A DNA stretch of 64,000 bases, taken from Zingiber officinale (Eukaryota; Streptophyta; Magnoliopsida; Zingiberales; Zingiberaceae). Below are positions 45,129 to 57,899 of the stretch, in pieces. Both the position numbers and the translations under genes were made by a program. Position 1 is the stretch's first letter; every line of letters begins with the position of its first letter. The stretch covers positions 30,614,636 through 30,678,635 of the forward strand of contig NC_056002.1 of NCBI RefSeq assembly GCF_018446385.1, written 5' to 3'. The notes under the pieces were generated by a model that searched no databases, was not told where the DNA came from, and was given only the letters and a program-made list of their open reading frames with translations.

Positions 45129-46440
45129 AGCCCAACCTATGTTATCTAAACGTAGGGACGACTATGGGAGCCCAACCCAAGGACAACTGAGAGTCCAACA
45201 CAGTGCCACTGATAAAAGTAAAATACAGATTTATAAGCTTATTTATCTTAATTACTGTTAGGGACCGGTGGCCGGCTAGAAGGGGGGTTGGATAGACGGC
45301 ACCCCCAAATCCTCGCTTCTTTCTACAATGTTAGTGCGCAAGCGGAAATACAAACAAACAAGTAGAAAGACTAAAACTAAGAAAGGAAATGCAAACCGCT
45401 AACACGTTCGTTTACGTGGTTCGGAGATAACTTGCTCCTACTCCATGGCGTGTCCGTAAGGTGGACGATCCCTCAATCCGTCGGTGGATTAATCCCCGAA
45501 AACTTCGGCTAGCACAATCCTTCTTGTCGGTGGAGAAACCTCGCCACAACTCGATCAAGAGCACTTGGATTACTAGGGCACTAGTCGACTACTAATTAGA
45601 GGTTACCCACCACTAATTTCGTCAACTCTAACCAAGCTCCCAAATTTTGGTTATATAGGCCGCGGGTTGAAAACCCCGCCTACCAGTCGACTGCCAAAAC
45701 ATGCAGTCGACTGCCCTCTGTGAAAATTCGACCGTTACATCCCAACGGCTCGATACCAGTCGACTGCTAAAATTAGCAGTCGACTGGTGACTGCCCTCTG
45801 TGAAAATTCGACCGTTACAGCCCAACGGCTCGATACCAGTCGACTGCTAAAACATGCAGTCGACTGATACACACTGACCGAACAAACAGAACCATTCTGT
45901 TCTCACCCAGTCGACTGCGCGGTCGACTGCTACAGTACTGCTACAGTAACGCTACAGTAAAACCCCAAAACTAGGATTTTACTCCGAGTACAATCTCTCG
46001 TGCACTCGTACCCTCACCCTTATGACTCACTTGATGCTTCTTTGCAGCCTTGACATCTTGCCTTCAAGCTTACTTCCTTTGGCTCTCGTCCCTCGGATGC
46101 ATTCAAGCCCGCGGCTCGTCCCCAATGTCATCCTTCGCGTATGCCTCGAAGTCGCTTCCCTCGGCCCTTGTCCTCGCTGCCTTGTCCACGGTCCCTCGGA
46201 TGCTCCATCCTTCACCGAACCCGAAGCCATCAACCTGAGTCACATGCGTATCCTGCATACCTGCACACTCACATACACATATCAAATAACAAGGGTGAAC
46301 CTAACTTAAACCCTTTGCCCAAACACCAAAACACATGGTCGCACGGACCATTGGGATTGCTCCAACAATTACTTCTTCTTTAAATGCCTTGGCATTTTAA
46401 CGAGCACCTTTTGTGTCAAAATCTGTATTATAAGCTTAAT
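45129..46440 (-). mobile_element. Minus-orientation LTR segment interrupted by a solo LTR
   Basis: Positions 45,129-45,255 and 46,368-46,440 match 40,395-40,560 (ACCTAGGGACGACTATGGG and TTCTTTAAATGCCTTG blocks). The solo LTR sits between them. Confidence 0.75.
45256..46367 (+). mobile_element. Solo LTR with ATTAC target duplication
   Basis: The 1,112-bp sequence starts TGTTAGGGACCGGTGGCC and ends GCTCCAACA, flanked by ATTAC at 45251-45255 and 46368-46372. It is the same family as the solo LTR at 8,399-9,395. Between 45,680 and 45,925 it carries seven or eight CAGTCGACTG-type palindromes, some paired into long hairpins, and an 80-bp tandem duplication. Confidence 0.92.
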
Positions 46441-47873
46441 TTTGGGTCGTAATGAGGAATATTTTTACGTACTATTATATATCTTCCTATCTTCCTATTT
46501 TATTAAAAATCTCCTCCTTTTACTAATTAACTTTGGTGAAGACTAAAATGAATTTACGTTAATATCTTTTTTTTTTATTCATACTAAAAATAATTCCAAG
46601 GTTTATTAATAATTCCACAAGCGAAATAATTAGTGATCTAGAATTCTAGATTCATTATTAATTTTTCTCATCATTAATTTTCTCCGGTTGCTTTATATAA
46701 AAAATATAGTTTTTTAGTCCCACATTTTAGAATTGATAATACTATGATAAAAAAAGCTTCAATAAATATTTTAGGCCGACAATGTTAAAAATATACTTTT
46801 CTTAATTTTTTTTACTAAGATAAGTATAATATTAAATTAAATTAATTTTTTTCATAGGGAAGTCGTAAAGATGACACTCGAAAATCTAAACAATTCGGAT
46901 TTTAAAGTCATGTATTTTATCTTAATACCTCTACTAATGACTTTATTTTAATATTTTAATGCTAAAATATTTTAATTAATATAATTTTAATATAAAGAGT
47001 CAATGCATATTACACACGACATTTAAAATTTAAATCTCATCATACTATGAAGATTTTTTTTTCCAACAGAACGATAAATCTAAGAACATTGACCGCTTAA
47101 ATGAGCTGCCACGAGTTCGATGGACAACTTCTGGAAAATTAATCAATTTGAATAGACGGATATATATATATATATATCAAAATTCAAATGCTTCGTCCCC
47201 TTTCTCTGTGCATTTTGCATCAGAAAATGGACACAAATAATATCATTCAATGATAAAAACAAAATAAGATGATTTAATATTTTATACTTTGGCTCATCTA
47301 CTAAAAGCTGCTTCTAAACGTGCACTTTAGATTTCATCTAAGAAAATATTGGGCGGGCAGCTTGTCATGGACACTTTTAAATTTATCCTAACAGTCTGAT
47401 CAAAATTTTTATGGGCCGAAGGGCTATTTAGCGCTAGTTAAAAAAAAACCATTCAAATTGACAAACACAAAGGCAAATAATAATTTGCTTGAATGAAAAT
47501 CTAGCAAGAAACAGATGCTCAAGACTACCACACAATCACAAAATGCTATGTTATTGGTTCGAGCGAATCAGATCTAAGCTCAAACAAATGATAAATCTAT
47601 TATCAAACCAAGCAACCCCAAGATCACACAAACTAAAAAAAACAACTCTTGTATAAGTGTGTACAAATTGTTTCTAGGTTAGTATACATTTGCTATGGAA
47701 AAATGAGCTCCCATCCTGCCCAACTCATGATACACAGTTAAAATAAACAAACATGGGCAAACACTGATGAGAGTTCTACATGCAAACACATAATTAATTC
47801 CGATCTCAACCTCGGTTTTCATGTACAATGGCAATTGGAGACCGGATCAACAAGTTAAATAGGACATGCATCA
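46441..47873. other. AT-rich intergenic region and UBP24 3' flank
   Basis: No gene was recognised. There is a TA microsatellite at 47,161-47,178. The part nearest 47,873 is the presumed 3' UTR of the minus-strand protease gene. Confidence 0.5.
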
Positions 47874-50800
47874 CTACATTTGCTTATAGAAAAGAACATA
47901 AGCCTGGTCGTGCAAGACATTTTTTGTATTAACAGCCGTAACAGATGCATCATCATGCCGAAGCCATACACAGCCATGCCTTGCATCGGCAGTGTAGTGG
48001 CCCTTTGCTGGTTCTCGCCCATGGTGCGTTATGGTTGCCACAAGCTCGTATCTTCTTCGCTGCAAGGAAATGAAGGATCTTGTTCGTGAAGTGGGCTAAA
48101 TAACAAAAACAAGAAGAGACAAACAGGAGAATAATAAGGTAAATGATGAATAAATAGGAAAAAAATAGACCTCTGACAGGGAAACAAGTAGTTCGCGGCC
48201 AATATCAAGCTCTAATGGGAAATGGACAGGCTTGTGCAATTTTGTGCTTCCTTTGCTTCCGTAGCTGAATCTTGTTAAATGCAGTATCAATATCTTGGAA
48301 AGCGTTTGTATTTTCACTGATTTACTGGCATTTACTACCCCAGCCTGCACCAACCAAGAGAAAACTCAGCAAATCAAAACTAGGTAAACTATTAGCATGA
48401 ATGTGATTTTGTATGGAAGAACTAAGTTAATTTCAAAGATGCCGATCAATCTAATGATAATGAGGCTGAAATTGATATTACGTTGAAGAAATCAGGAAGA
48501 ACATAAGGAAAAGGAACTTGAGCAAGGTAAACATAAGAGAAAAAACATCAGGTATGGTGGTTTTTTTTCTTTGCAAAGGTAGAAATGGAGCTGGAAATTT
48601 AATACAACATATTGACAATTGCAGTGAGAAATTACTTGAATTGGTTGTTAATGTTAATATGATGTATGATCTTCCTTTATCATATATATTCTGGAATTAA
48701 AAATATTTTCTTAATTGCATAAGGAGTGTGTTTCTGGAACTAGTAAAACTATCATGATACTACTTTTGCAATTAATTAAAGACTTGATGTATTCAACTTC
48801 TCAATTATCAGGAACTCAATGACGAGAAAAATATGAACGTCCAGTTGTTGAAAAACATTCTTCATATCTTCACCAAAATTCAATCTAAGTTTGTAGTAAA
48901 AAACGTTCCAACACAGTAATTCAGCTTTATACAAAAGGCTAGTGGACATAAAAGCAACCTTGCCATGTGATGCTTTATATCCTTCAATAGTTTCAGGTGC
49001 AGAAAATAAGCGTAGTGCATCCTCAATGCTGTGAACATGATCCGGGAAAATGTCAAGATGGAGCAAAAGGAATGGCTGAATTGTTGCTGAAGCCTTGTTG
49101 CCTGGAACAGATGTTTTAAATCAAAGAGATGGATCCTAAGATTTAAATCATCAAAGACATGTTATTAAGCGACTTCTTACCTGTCGTCTTCACAAGGCTC
49201 CTTAACTGACCCCCAAAAATTGTAGTTAGCCGTGAAGGAACAAAACTCTGAGTTCTAGTGACTGCAGATTTGTTCTTTGGTCCAACAGTTTCCCAGCCAT
49301 CTTCATCAGCAGAAGAAACAATTGGCGTCTTGCCCCCACTAGAATCTGATAAATGACCATCAAGCTTCAACAATTCATCATGCATTTGATCCATGATAAA
49401 ACTCAAGAATTCCTGAGCATCCTCTTGTCTGCAAAAGTGATATCTGATGAGTTTACAAAAACAACAGCAATGAAATTGAAGGGCACTCAGGTATTCTGGA
49501 GTAAGTAGAAAACACAGCTTGCATATGAAGAACTTAATGTCTAGGAGTACTCCCTCTCAAACAAAACTTGGAGGCATTCACAACAGTTCATATAATTGAG
49601 TGATTTCTCAGTCTACCCAAATAGTTGATGTATATCATATGTGAACATGAGATAGAAATTAGCTGATGAAAATTAAGCTCCATTGGCATGTTATTCTACT
49701 CCCTTTCACCTCTCTTTCGCTCTCATAAATATTATAACTATGCCACTTTCATATGATAAAGGAAGAATGTCAAACATCTCTTGCAAGACAAAGATTGACT
49801 AGTCTATGATGTTAAACCATTTTACATTCTATGCATATTTGTCATAAGACCAACAGAAATTCATTCAATGATTAAAGTTAAACAATCAATGGATAGAAAT
49901 AAAGAGTTATGTAATTCATTCAATTAAAAATATCCAAAAAAGAGCAAGGTCACACCTATGCCTGCCAAATATTCCAGCTGGCAAGTCTGGAGTAAAACCT
50001 TTTAAAACAGCATCAAACATAGTCGGGCTAAAAGCCTTCCCAGTTTTGATAACTCCCTTTCCATTGGTAGTCAGTCTTGAATCATCCGGCATGTCAAATT
50101 GACATATAAAATCAACAATTGCATGCAATGTCGGAAAGCCAATCTGCAACAGGAAGAGAAATAAGGAATAGATTATAAAAAGATAAAGACTACATGAGAG
50201 CTGGTATAGTGGTTCAAGTGATTAAGACCTTTGAGATACTTTGATTCCTTAACTCCTGCAAAAGTTGAACAAACGGTGCACAGGCGAGAAGTCCTTGCAT
50301 TGTTGCATTTAAAAAACATATATTTCCAGAATTTACTAGTCCACGGGGCAATAAGCATTCGACTACTTGTTCTTTCTTACTAGTAATTTCCAGAGTTTCC
50401 AATGTGGGAGTTGGAGCTGCCCCTGAATCAGAAAGCACACTATGGTTTTTTGATGCTTGGAACCCACCTTTTGGGCTTGCTAGAGTAGTTTCTCTTGTAA
50501 TTCCATGATCAGATTCTCGAGAAGAAGCTAAATCAGAGTTATAGTGCCCATTTTCAGCAACTCCTATAGAGTGGGAGGAACATCTACTGGTGCATCCATT
50601 TGATTGGGTTCTTGTATTCACAGGTTTTCTATCATACTTAGCTGCTGATGAAGTAGTGCATGCTCGGCCGTTTGCAATTAAATTTGAAATTTGGACACCT
50701 TTTGAATTTACAGATGAATTGACTTTTATAGTTTCACTAGCAGAGCCTTTGTATAAACTTCGAGATTTTGAGGATCCAAACTGCAATCCTTGATTTTCTA

Positions 50801-51822
50801 CAAGAAATGAATCATCTTCAACTGACTGTTTCTTGAAGAACTTAGACTCGGCTTTGGTAAAAGAACCAAAGACTAAAACCTGCATTGACCAATCAAGCCC
50901 AAGAATAAGAACAATATAACAGCGCACAACTTCAAATTTACATTGCAAATCCGACTATAACAGATACATTTCTCAATTGAATAAAAGGAGAAGCAAAACT
51001 AAAAAAAGCAAGATGAAGAAATTTTATCTACTATGGAATGCACACGGTTTTTCCACATTGTTGCAGAATTATAGAATTAAACCATACAAAAGTAGATAAG
51101 ATGATTTGGAATTCAACTTGCAATAACTACAAATTTCAATGAACAATGATCACCTATCCAGATTATAAAACAGTCAGGATCAACAGCAACACAAGAAAAT
51201 ATTAGTTAGAACTGTCAGACTGAATCATCAATATTAAATTTGGCCAATAGAATAATAAAAAATGCATCAAAATGGAAATATTTTTTTTTAAAAAAAAAAA
51301 ACAGAATACAAAACATCATTGTAAAATTACATATATATGTTGCATTAGCAAATATATACTTAATCTCCTCTTTCCCCTACCACCCTTACTAGCAATCTCC
51401 TAGGATCCTTTTACATCACAGGTCGTGCTCAGCAGGAGGACCTGTGACTGTCAGGTTTGGCGCCTGTCTAGGCATGGGCCTGGTTGGCTTGTACCGAACC
51501 AATTAGTTTCCTACGGTAGATTTCGGAAAAAAAAAAAAAAATCTGATGCGGTTGTGAATTTTGAAGGCATATAATTTGAACACAACTAATGAAACTACTA
51601 TCACGGCCAAGCATCCTTTGAACGTACACGGCCCAAGTCTTTGCCCAATCAATTAGCAAAATCAAGTTTCTAACGGAATGTACCATGCGCCAGGATGCAA
51701 AAGTGGCGATAGCGAAAAACCGATTACAAAGGGAGAAGAATGGCAGAGGAGCAAACTGTAAAGCTGTAGAAAAAACACGAGGGGAGAAGAGCAGGATTGA
51801 TGATCACCGGAGGTTGCTTCAT
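47874..51822 (-). CDS. UBP24: Ubiquitin-specific protease, UBP24/USP10 type
   Basis: Seven minus-strand exons: 51822-51808, 50879-50229, 50143-49956, 49428-49181, 49101-48959, 48344-48171, 48059-47874. All introns are GT/AG and the phases join without a stop into 534 residues, close to the size I expect for plant UBP24. The start MKQPP is followed after intron 1 by VLVFGSFT, the N-terminal motif of this subfamily, then a Ser-rich linker (about residues 20-170). The catalytic USP domain has the Cys box [15 protein letters not shown] (Cys about 193), [20 protein letters not shown] and [16 protein letters not shown]. The His box is [12 protein letters not shown] (His about 494), with WLRHDDASV (Asp about 509) and the ending YVLFYKQM. 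It removes ubiquitin from substrate proteins. All catalytic residues are present, so it is probably functional. A TATA-like CTAAATAAG lies upstream near 51,980. Confidence 0.93.
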
Positions 51823-51999
51823 CGCACGCCTTCGCTGTCGAGATCCAGAGTTCGATGAGTCCTTCACTCCTTGCGCCTGCACCGACTCCGCCGCCGTCGC
51901 CTAGAGTAAGAGGAGGAGATGATCAAGGGGTTCGCGACGTTCGTGAGAGACCTAACGGCGCTCTCTACGCGCGCGCTTATTTAGAGATCCCGATTCCGG

Positions 52000-53503
52000 A
52001 CGAGGCCGATGGACCGAAATTTTCGGGTTAGGCCGGTTGAGAAAAAAGCGGGGATTTCAACCAATTTCGTAAAAAAATTCGGCATTTTGCTACCCAAGTT
52101 TCAGTATTAACATACCACGGATCATATTTTCATAATATTCAAATTAAATATATTTCTCAAATACCCCTATTTAGGTATATAAGTCACCTTCGAGACCTTC
52201 TTAATTTATGTATGTGATCTAAATTTATTTATATAATCTAAATTTAATAACTTAAATTGAGAACATAAATTAAATTGAGAGCCTATCTATACATTTTTAC
52301 TCTATTAATTTAAAAATTCATCATTTTCAATTTACATTATCCAATTTATATTTGAGAGTATAGATATATTGAGAAGTTTTCAAAAATATATTGATTTTAA
52401 TTTGAAGTGATTCAAAATTTTCTAAATTTATCGATCAATTTTAAAAGAAATTGGACGGACCTATATCATTTGAAAATTCAAAAATTTATTTATTTTTTAA
52501 CAGAGAAGTATTAGAAATTGAGTGATGATGTCTATTAGTGAGTATCATTTGTCCTATATTTTATAATGAGTTTATAATAAATTTTATTAAATTTAAAAAA
52601 TCAATCTTCTCAATTCACACTATCAAATCTAGATTTGAATACATAAATACGTTAAGAAGATTTCTCAGGAATATAGAAATTTTGATTTGATATAATTTAG
52701 AATTCTCTAAGTTTATTCGTTATTCGATCAGACTAAACTGACTGACACATCCATAGAAAATATATGTGATTTGAGTATTTAAAAACTTGAGTAGTAGGTT
52801 ATTTAAGTAATACTAAAAATTACTTACACGTGTACTGAACAGGAAAAACAATTTGAGTGATTTAGGTATATCAATCGGTTTGGTAGGATTGATCAGTTTG
52901 AATGCCCAATTAAAATGGGGGCAATTAACTGAAGCAAGTCGTGCAGGCTGGTCACTCGGGAATGGATCGAGTTAGCCAATCGAAATATTGAGCTAATCAG
53001 TTCGTTTGATTCAATTAATGGATTGGGCAGTTTAGATGATTTAACGAGTTTAGTTGAAGTGAGATGAAATATTATTCATGTAGCAATTTACCAAAAGACG
53101 TACGTGGTATATTGTATTTATCAAAAGGCATATCACCGTTTGGTATTACCAAAAGACACAGGTAAGTGATGTGTAATATCGAATATAACCCTCCCGCCAA
53201 TCTCCTCAGATCAATCATCATTTCCCAGGCATCCGAACCACATTTTTGAATAACTTTGATTTAAAAAAAATAAATTCGATTATTAGTGTACCTCCCTTTT
53301 TCGTGACATGCGAGTGCAGCTCCCTCTTGTGAAACACTAGTTTAGTGACCTCGAGTGTTTCTCAAGCGGCATCAAGCATTTCAGTTCAATTAAAAACCAG
53401 GATTGTTCGTGCGCCAACAGTGAATAATTCTAGGGTTTACATCAATCAGTTAGTATCATAATGGTGCAAAGACGTCGATCGGGGGTATCATCATCCTCTC
53501 CAC
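52000..53503. other. AT-rich upstream region of UBP24
   Basis: No gene was recognised over most of this stretch. It contains short direct repeats of TTACCAAAAGACGTAC-like words at 53,085-53,160. The last 45 bp contain an ATG-led stretch discussed as a finding. Confidence 0.45.
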
Positions 53504-55936
53504 TGTTGGTTAGCCCTAGGAAAACATACCGGTTCCACTGTATAAAAATTTTTGTACAAGTGTCGAATCTTTCCTTAAATAACCTATTGTATTCTTTAGA
53601 AGTTAAATTAGGAATCGCAAACGGAACTTAACATCATTGATTCCAAATTTAACTTATCTGTTCTTAATGATTTAGATTTGAATCGTAAGCGGAACTTAAC
53701 ACTATTGATTCAAATCCACCTATGTTATTAATTCCATTAAATATTAATTTTCAAAATTGGCTTCCAGGACTGCATGGCGAGGCATATGACCTTCTTGGAT
53801 ATAGGAGCAACCACTACCGCCTAATCAAAGTCTTTTAAGGAAAGCTAATATTTAATTTCCTTAAATAACTCTAGGTTAACCAAAAAGAACAATCGAATCA
53901 CAAATTTGAAAAAGAAGAAAACACAAACTTGAAAAATAAATTCGATAAACTAGATCTAATTGCTTCTTGTATTTAGAATTCTTATAAAGAAAATAACTAG
54001 TATGATTCGAAAGAAAATTACTAGTTATACCTTCTCTTTGTAAGCTAATGACCTCGAGATCTTCTGCCGTATTCCTCGCCTCGCCTTGGATGTCGTGTGG
54101 GCGACGATCCTCCAAGATGAACATCACCCAAAAGCTTCCTTCCTCTTCCTCTAAAATCCGGCCACCACCACCACCAAGGAGAAGAGAGCAAAGGGAAAGG
54201 GAGAAGGAAGAGGGCCGGCCACCAAGAGATCTCCAAGCAAGAGAATAAGAGTTATGTCTCATGAAGCCCCCCTCACCCCTTCTTTTATATTACTTGCCCA
54301 AGGCAAATAAGGAAAAACTTTTTACAAAAAATAAAATCATCCAAGAGTTTTTCCTTTTTCCTTTTTATTTTTCCTTTTCTTTCCTCTTGATTGAATCAAT
54401 CACCAAATTTGATTTTGTGATGATTTTAATTTATTTTATTATGGTCGACCCCTTGCTTAGACACCAAGCAAGGTGGCCGGCCACCTCATCAAGGGAATAA
54501 AGGAAATATAATTTTTTAAAAAAATTTTACAAGAAGAAATCCTCTTATAAAATTTACAAGCTCTCTTTCCTAAAGTAGGAGTTAAAAAAAGGAAAGTTGT
54601 AAAAATTAAAACCATGTTTTAAAATTTAAAATTTCTCTAACAAAATTTCCTTTTTTAACATGATGATAGAAAATTTTAATTTTAAAACTTATCTCCCCTT
54701 TTTTTCTTAAACCATGAGGATGGTTTAAAAAGGAAAGTTTTAAAACTTTTAAAACTCTCTATTAAAACATGTGGCCTAATTCAAATAAGGAAAGTTTTAA
54801 AAATTAAAATCTCTCTTTTAAAACTTATAGTTTTCTCCAAAGAGAAGATTTTAAAAATTCAAAACACCCCTCCTATTTGAAATAATTGTGGCAGACCCCT
54901 ATATGCTTGGTCACCAAGCAATAGGGTCGGCCCTATTAAAAAGAGATGTGGCCGGCCATTTCTTGGTCACCAAGCAATGGGTCGACCCCCTTCTTGGACA
55001 CCAAGACGGGTCTTTCTTTGGATGGACTTGAGGCTTTAATGAGGCCACGACAGGGACCTAGAGGAGAAATTGGTTTTGGACTTCCGATGAGCTTGAGTAT
55101 CCCGTGTTCGCCCCGAACACACAACTCAAGTTCATCGATAATAACTCATTCCACTAGAGAGTTATTAACGCACTACCGCACCAATTCCAAATTACATTAT
55201 GAGCTCCTTCTTATCATGAGTGTGTTAGTCTCCCTGTGTTTAAGATTACGAATGCCCACTAATTAAGTAAGTTACTGACAATTTACTTAATCAATATCTA
55301 TCTCCAAGAGTAGTACCACTCAACTTCATTATCATGTCGGACTAAGTCCACCTGCAGGGTTTAACATGGCAATCCTTATGAGCTCCTCTTGGGGACATTC
55401 TCAACCCAGATAACTAGGACACAGATTCCTTCTATAATCAACAACACATACTATAAGTAATATCATTTCCCAACTTATCGGGCATATTGATTTCTCGAGC
55501 TAAACCTCACCCTTTGATAAGTTAAAGAAATAAATATTAAATATATGTGCTTGTTATTATATTAGGATTAAGAGCACACACTTCCATAATAACTAAGGTT
55601 TAGTTATTTTACTAAGTCAGTACAAAAAGAACTTACCTAAATGGTCCTACTCAATACATTTAAAGTGTATCAGTGTAATTTATTAGTCAAGATAAACTAA
55701 TACTTAATTACACTACGACTATTCTGATGGTTTGTTCCTTTCCATTTTAGTCGTGAGCAACTTGTTTATAATTTATAGAGAACCGACAACATGATCTTCT
55801 GAGTGTGACACCACACTCCATGTTGTCTACTGTATAAATTAATTGAACAAATAAATGTAGATATTGCCCAATGTGATTCTTTTATTTCAACAAATAAATG
55901 TTTACAAAAGCTAGACTTTTAGTATACACTCTAACA
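53504..55936 (-). mobile_element. 3' LTR of a minus-strand copia element
   Basis: Read on the minus strand it starts TGTTAGAGTGTATACTAAAA at 55,936, next to a purine tract AGTGGGAGAT, and ends CTAACCAACA at 53,504 (2,433 bp). It is homologous to the plus-strand LTR at 57,900-60,587. It contains GGCCGGCC palindromes (54,212; 54,475; 54,950). The frames at 53,876-54,262 and 54,946-55,266 are LTR sequence. Confidence 0.88.
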
Positions 55937-55969
55937 ATCTCCCACTTATACTAAAAGACTAAGCTGCCA

Positions 55970-57899
55970 TATCTATTGCCATACATCTGATTCCCATCCC
56001 CTCCACATGCCGATCAAAAGCTTTCGTCGGAAGGGCTTTAGTGAAAGGATATGCCAAGTTATCTGCTGATGCAATCTTGGCGACGACAACTTCTCCTCGC
56101 TTGACGATGTCTCGTATCAGGTGGTACTTGCGCTCTATATGTTTACTTGCCTTATGGGCTCATGGTTCCTTCCAGTTTGCGACTGCACCACTATTATCAC
56201 AATAAATTGTGATAATCTTGGGCAAACCAGGAATCACATCTAAGTCCATTAGAAAGTTCCTGAGCCATACAACTTCTTTGGCTGCCTCAGAGGCTGCCAC
56301 ATACTCAGCTTCCATAGTTGAGTCTGAGACGCATTTCTGCTTAACACTCCTCCATGCAATGGCTCCACCTCCTAGAGTAAACACATAGCCTGACGTAGAC
56401 TTACTATTGTCCCTTTCTGATTGGAAATCTGAATCCGTGTAACCCACAGGGAGCAAATCGTCTGCTTGGTAGATTAGCATATAATCTCTAGTCCTTCTTA
56501 GGTACTTTAAAATATGCTTCACAGCAGTCCAATGTCCTTGTCCAGGGTTACTCTGATATCTGCTAACCATGCCCACGGCAAAACAGATATCAGGTCTCGT
56601 ACACAGCATTGCATACATAAGGCTTCCTACAGCCGAAGCATAAGGAACTGCCTTCATGTCCTCAATCTCCTTTGATGTCTTCGGAGGCATCTCTTTAGAT
56701 AAGGCTACTCCATGCCTAAAAGGTAAGAATCCTTTCTTGGAGTTTTGCATGCTAAAACGAGCAAGGATTGTATCTATATATAAAGCTTGGGATAGACACA
56801 ACATTCTTTTCTTGCGATCCCTTATAACTTTGATCCCAAGAATGTGTGTACATTCTCCTAAGTCCTTCATATCAAATTGTTTGGACAACCATACCCTTAC
56901 GTCCGATAATACCTTGACATTGTTGCCAATTAACAAAATATCATCTATGTATAGTACAAGAAATATCACCATGTTTCCGTTACACTTCTTGTATACACAA
57001 GACTCATCCGGACACTGAATAAATTCATATGACTTGATTACTTCATTAAACCGAATGTTCCAAGATCTTGAAGCTTGCTTTATTCCATAAATGGACCAAT
57101 TGAGCTTACACACTAGATGCTCTTTGCCCTTTTCAATGAACCCTTCTGGTTGCTTCATATGGATGTTTTCTTCAAGACTTTCGTTAAGGAAAGCTGTCTT
57201 GACATCCATTTGCCAAATCTCATAATCCATATGAGCGGCAATGGATAAGAGTATCCGGATAGACTTAAGCATAGCTACCGGCGAAAAGGTCTCCTCATAA
57301 TCGATTCTCTCTTTCTGAGTGTATCCTTTCGCAACAAGCCTTGCTTTGAAGGTTTCTACCTTCCCATCTGTCCCTCTTTTCCTTTTATAGATCCACTTGC
57401 ATCCAATGGCTTTTACACCATCAAGTGGTTCTACAAGCTCCCAGACCTTATTAGAATACATAGATTCTATTTCGGAATTCATTGCCTTTTGCCAAGATAC
57501 TGCATCTATATCTTGGAGTGCTTCATCATATGTCCGGGGATCATGTTCATGTTTACCCGGGATCAAATCCGAAGACTCTCCCAAAAACATGAATTTCTCA
57601 GGCTGCCTAACAACCCTCCCATTATGACGAGGCACCGTCTGTGGTTGTGTATCATGTGTGACACGTGTTGCAGTCTCTTGTGATACTTCATCTTGTATTG
57701 TTGGTACTGAAGTAGACGTGTCCTCTCTAAGTTTTCTAGAACAATTTTGCTACTGGGCTTGTGATCCATTATATAGTATTCTTCTAAAAACTGGGCATTG
57801 GTGCTAACAATGACCTTCTGGTCTTTAGGACTATAAAATAAACCACCTTTCGTTCCTCTAGGATAACCCACAAACACACGAACTTCTGTACGAGATTCT
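55970..57899 (-). pseudogene. copia integrase end, reverse transcriptase and RNase H
   Basis: From 57,877 downward the integrase C-terminal motif GYPRGTKGGLFYSPKDQKVI is visible. A frameshift lies near 57,725. The long open frame 57,635-56,160 (491 codons) follows, with WKQ-type start VSWQKAMNSEIESMYSN, WIYKRKRGTDGKVETFKARL, DVKTAFLNESLEENIHMKQP and catalytic YIDDILLIG. Its RNase H part has [20 protein letters not shown] and EAEYVAASEAAKEVVWL. A TGA replaces an expected Arg codon at 56,160, after which the frame resumes with KHIERKYHLIRDIVKRGEVV and ADNLADPFTKALP. The reverse transcriptase domain is otherwise intact, so this element is younger than the one at 12.7-19.1 kb. Its gag side is cut off at 57,899 by the next element. 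Confidence 0.9.
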
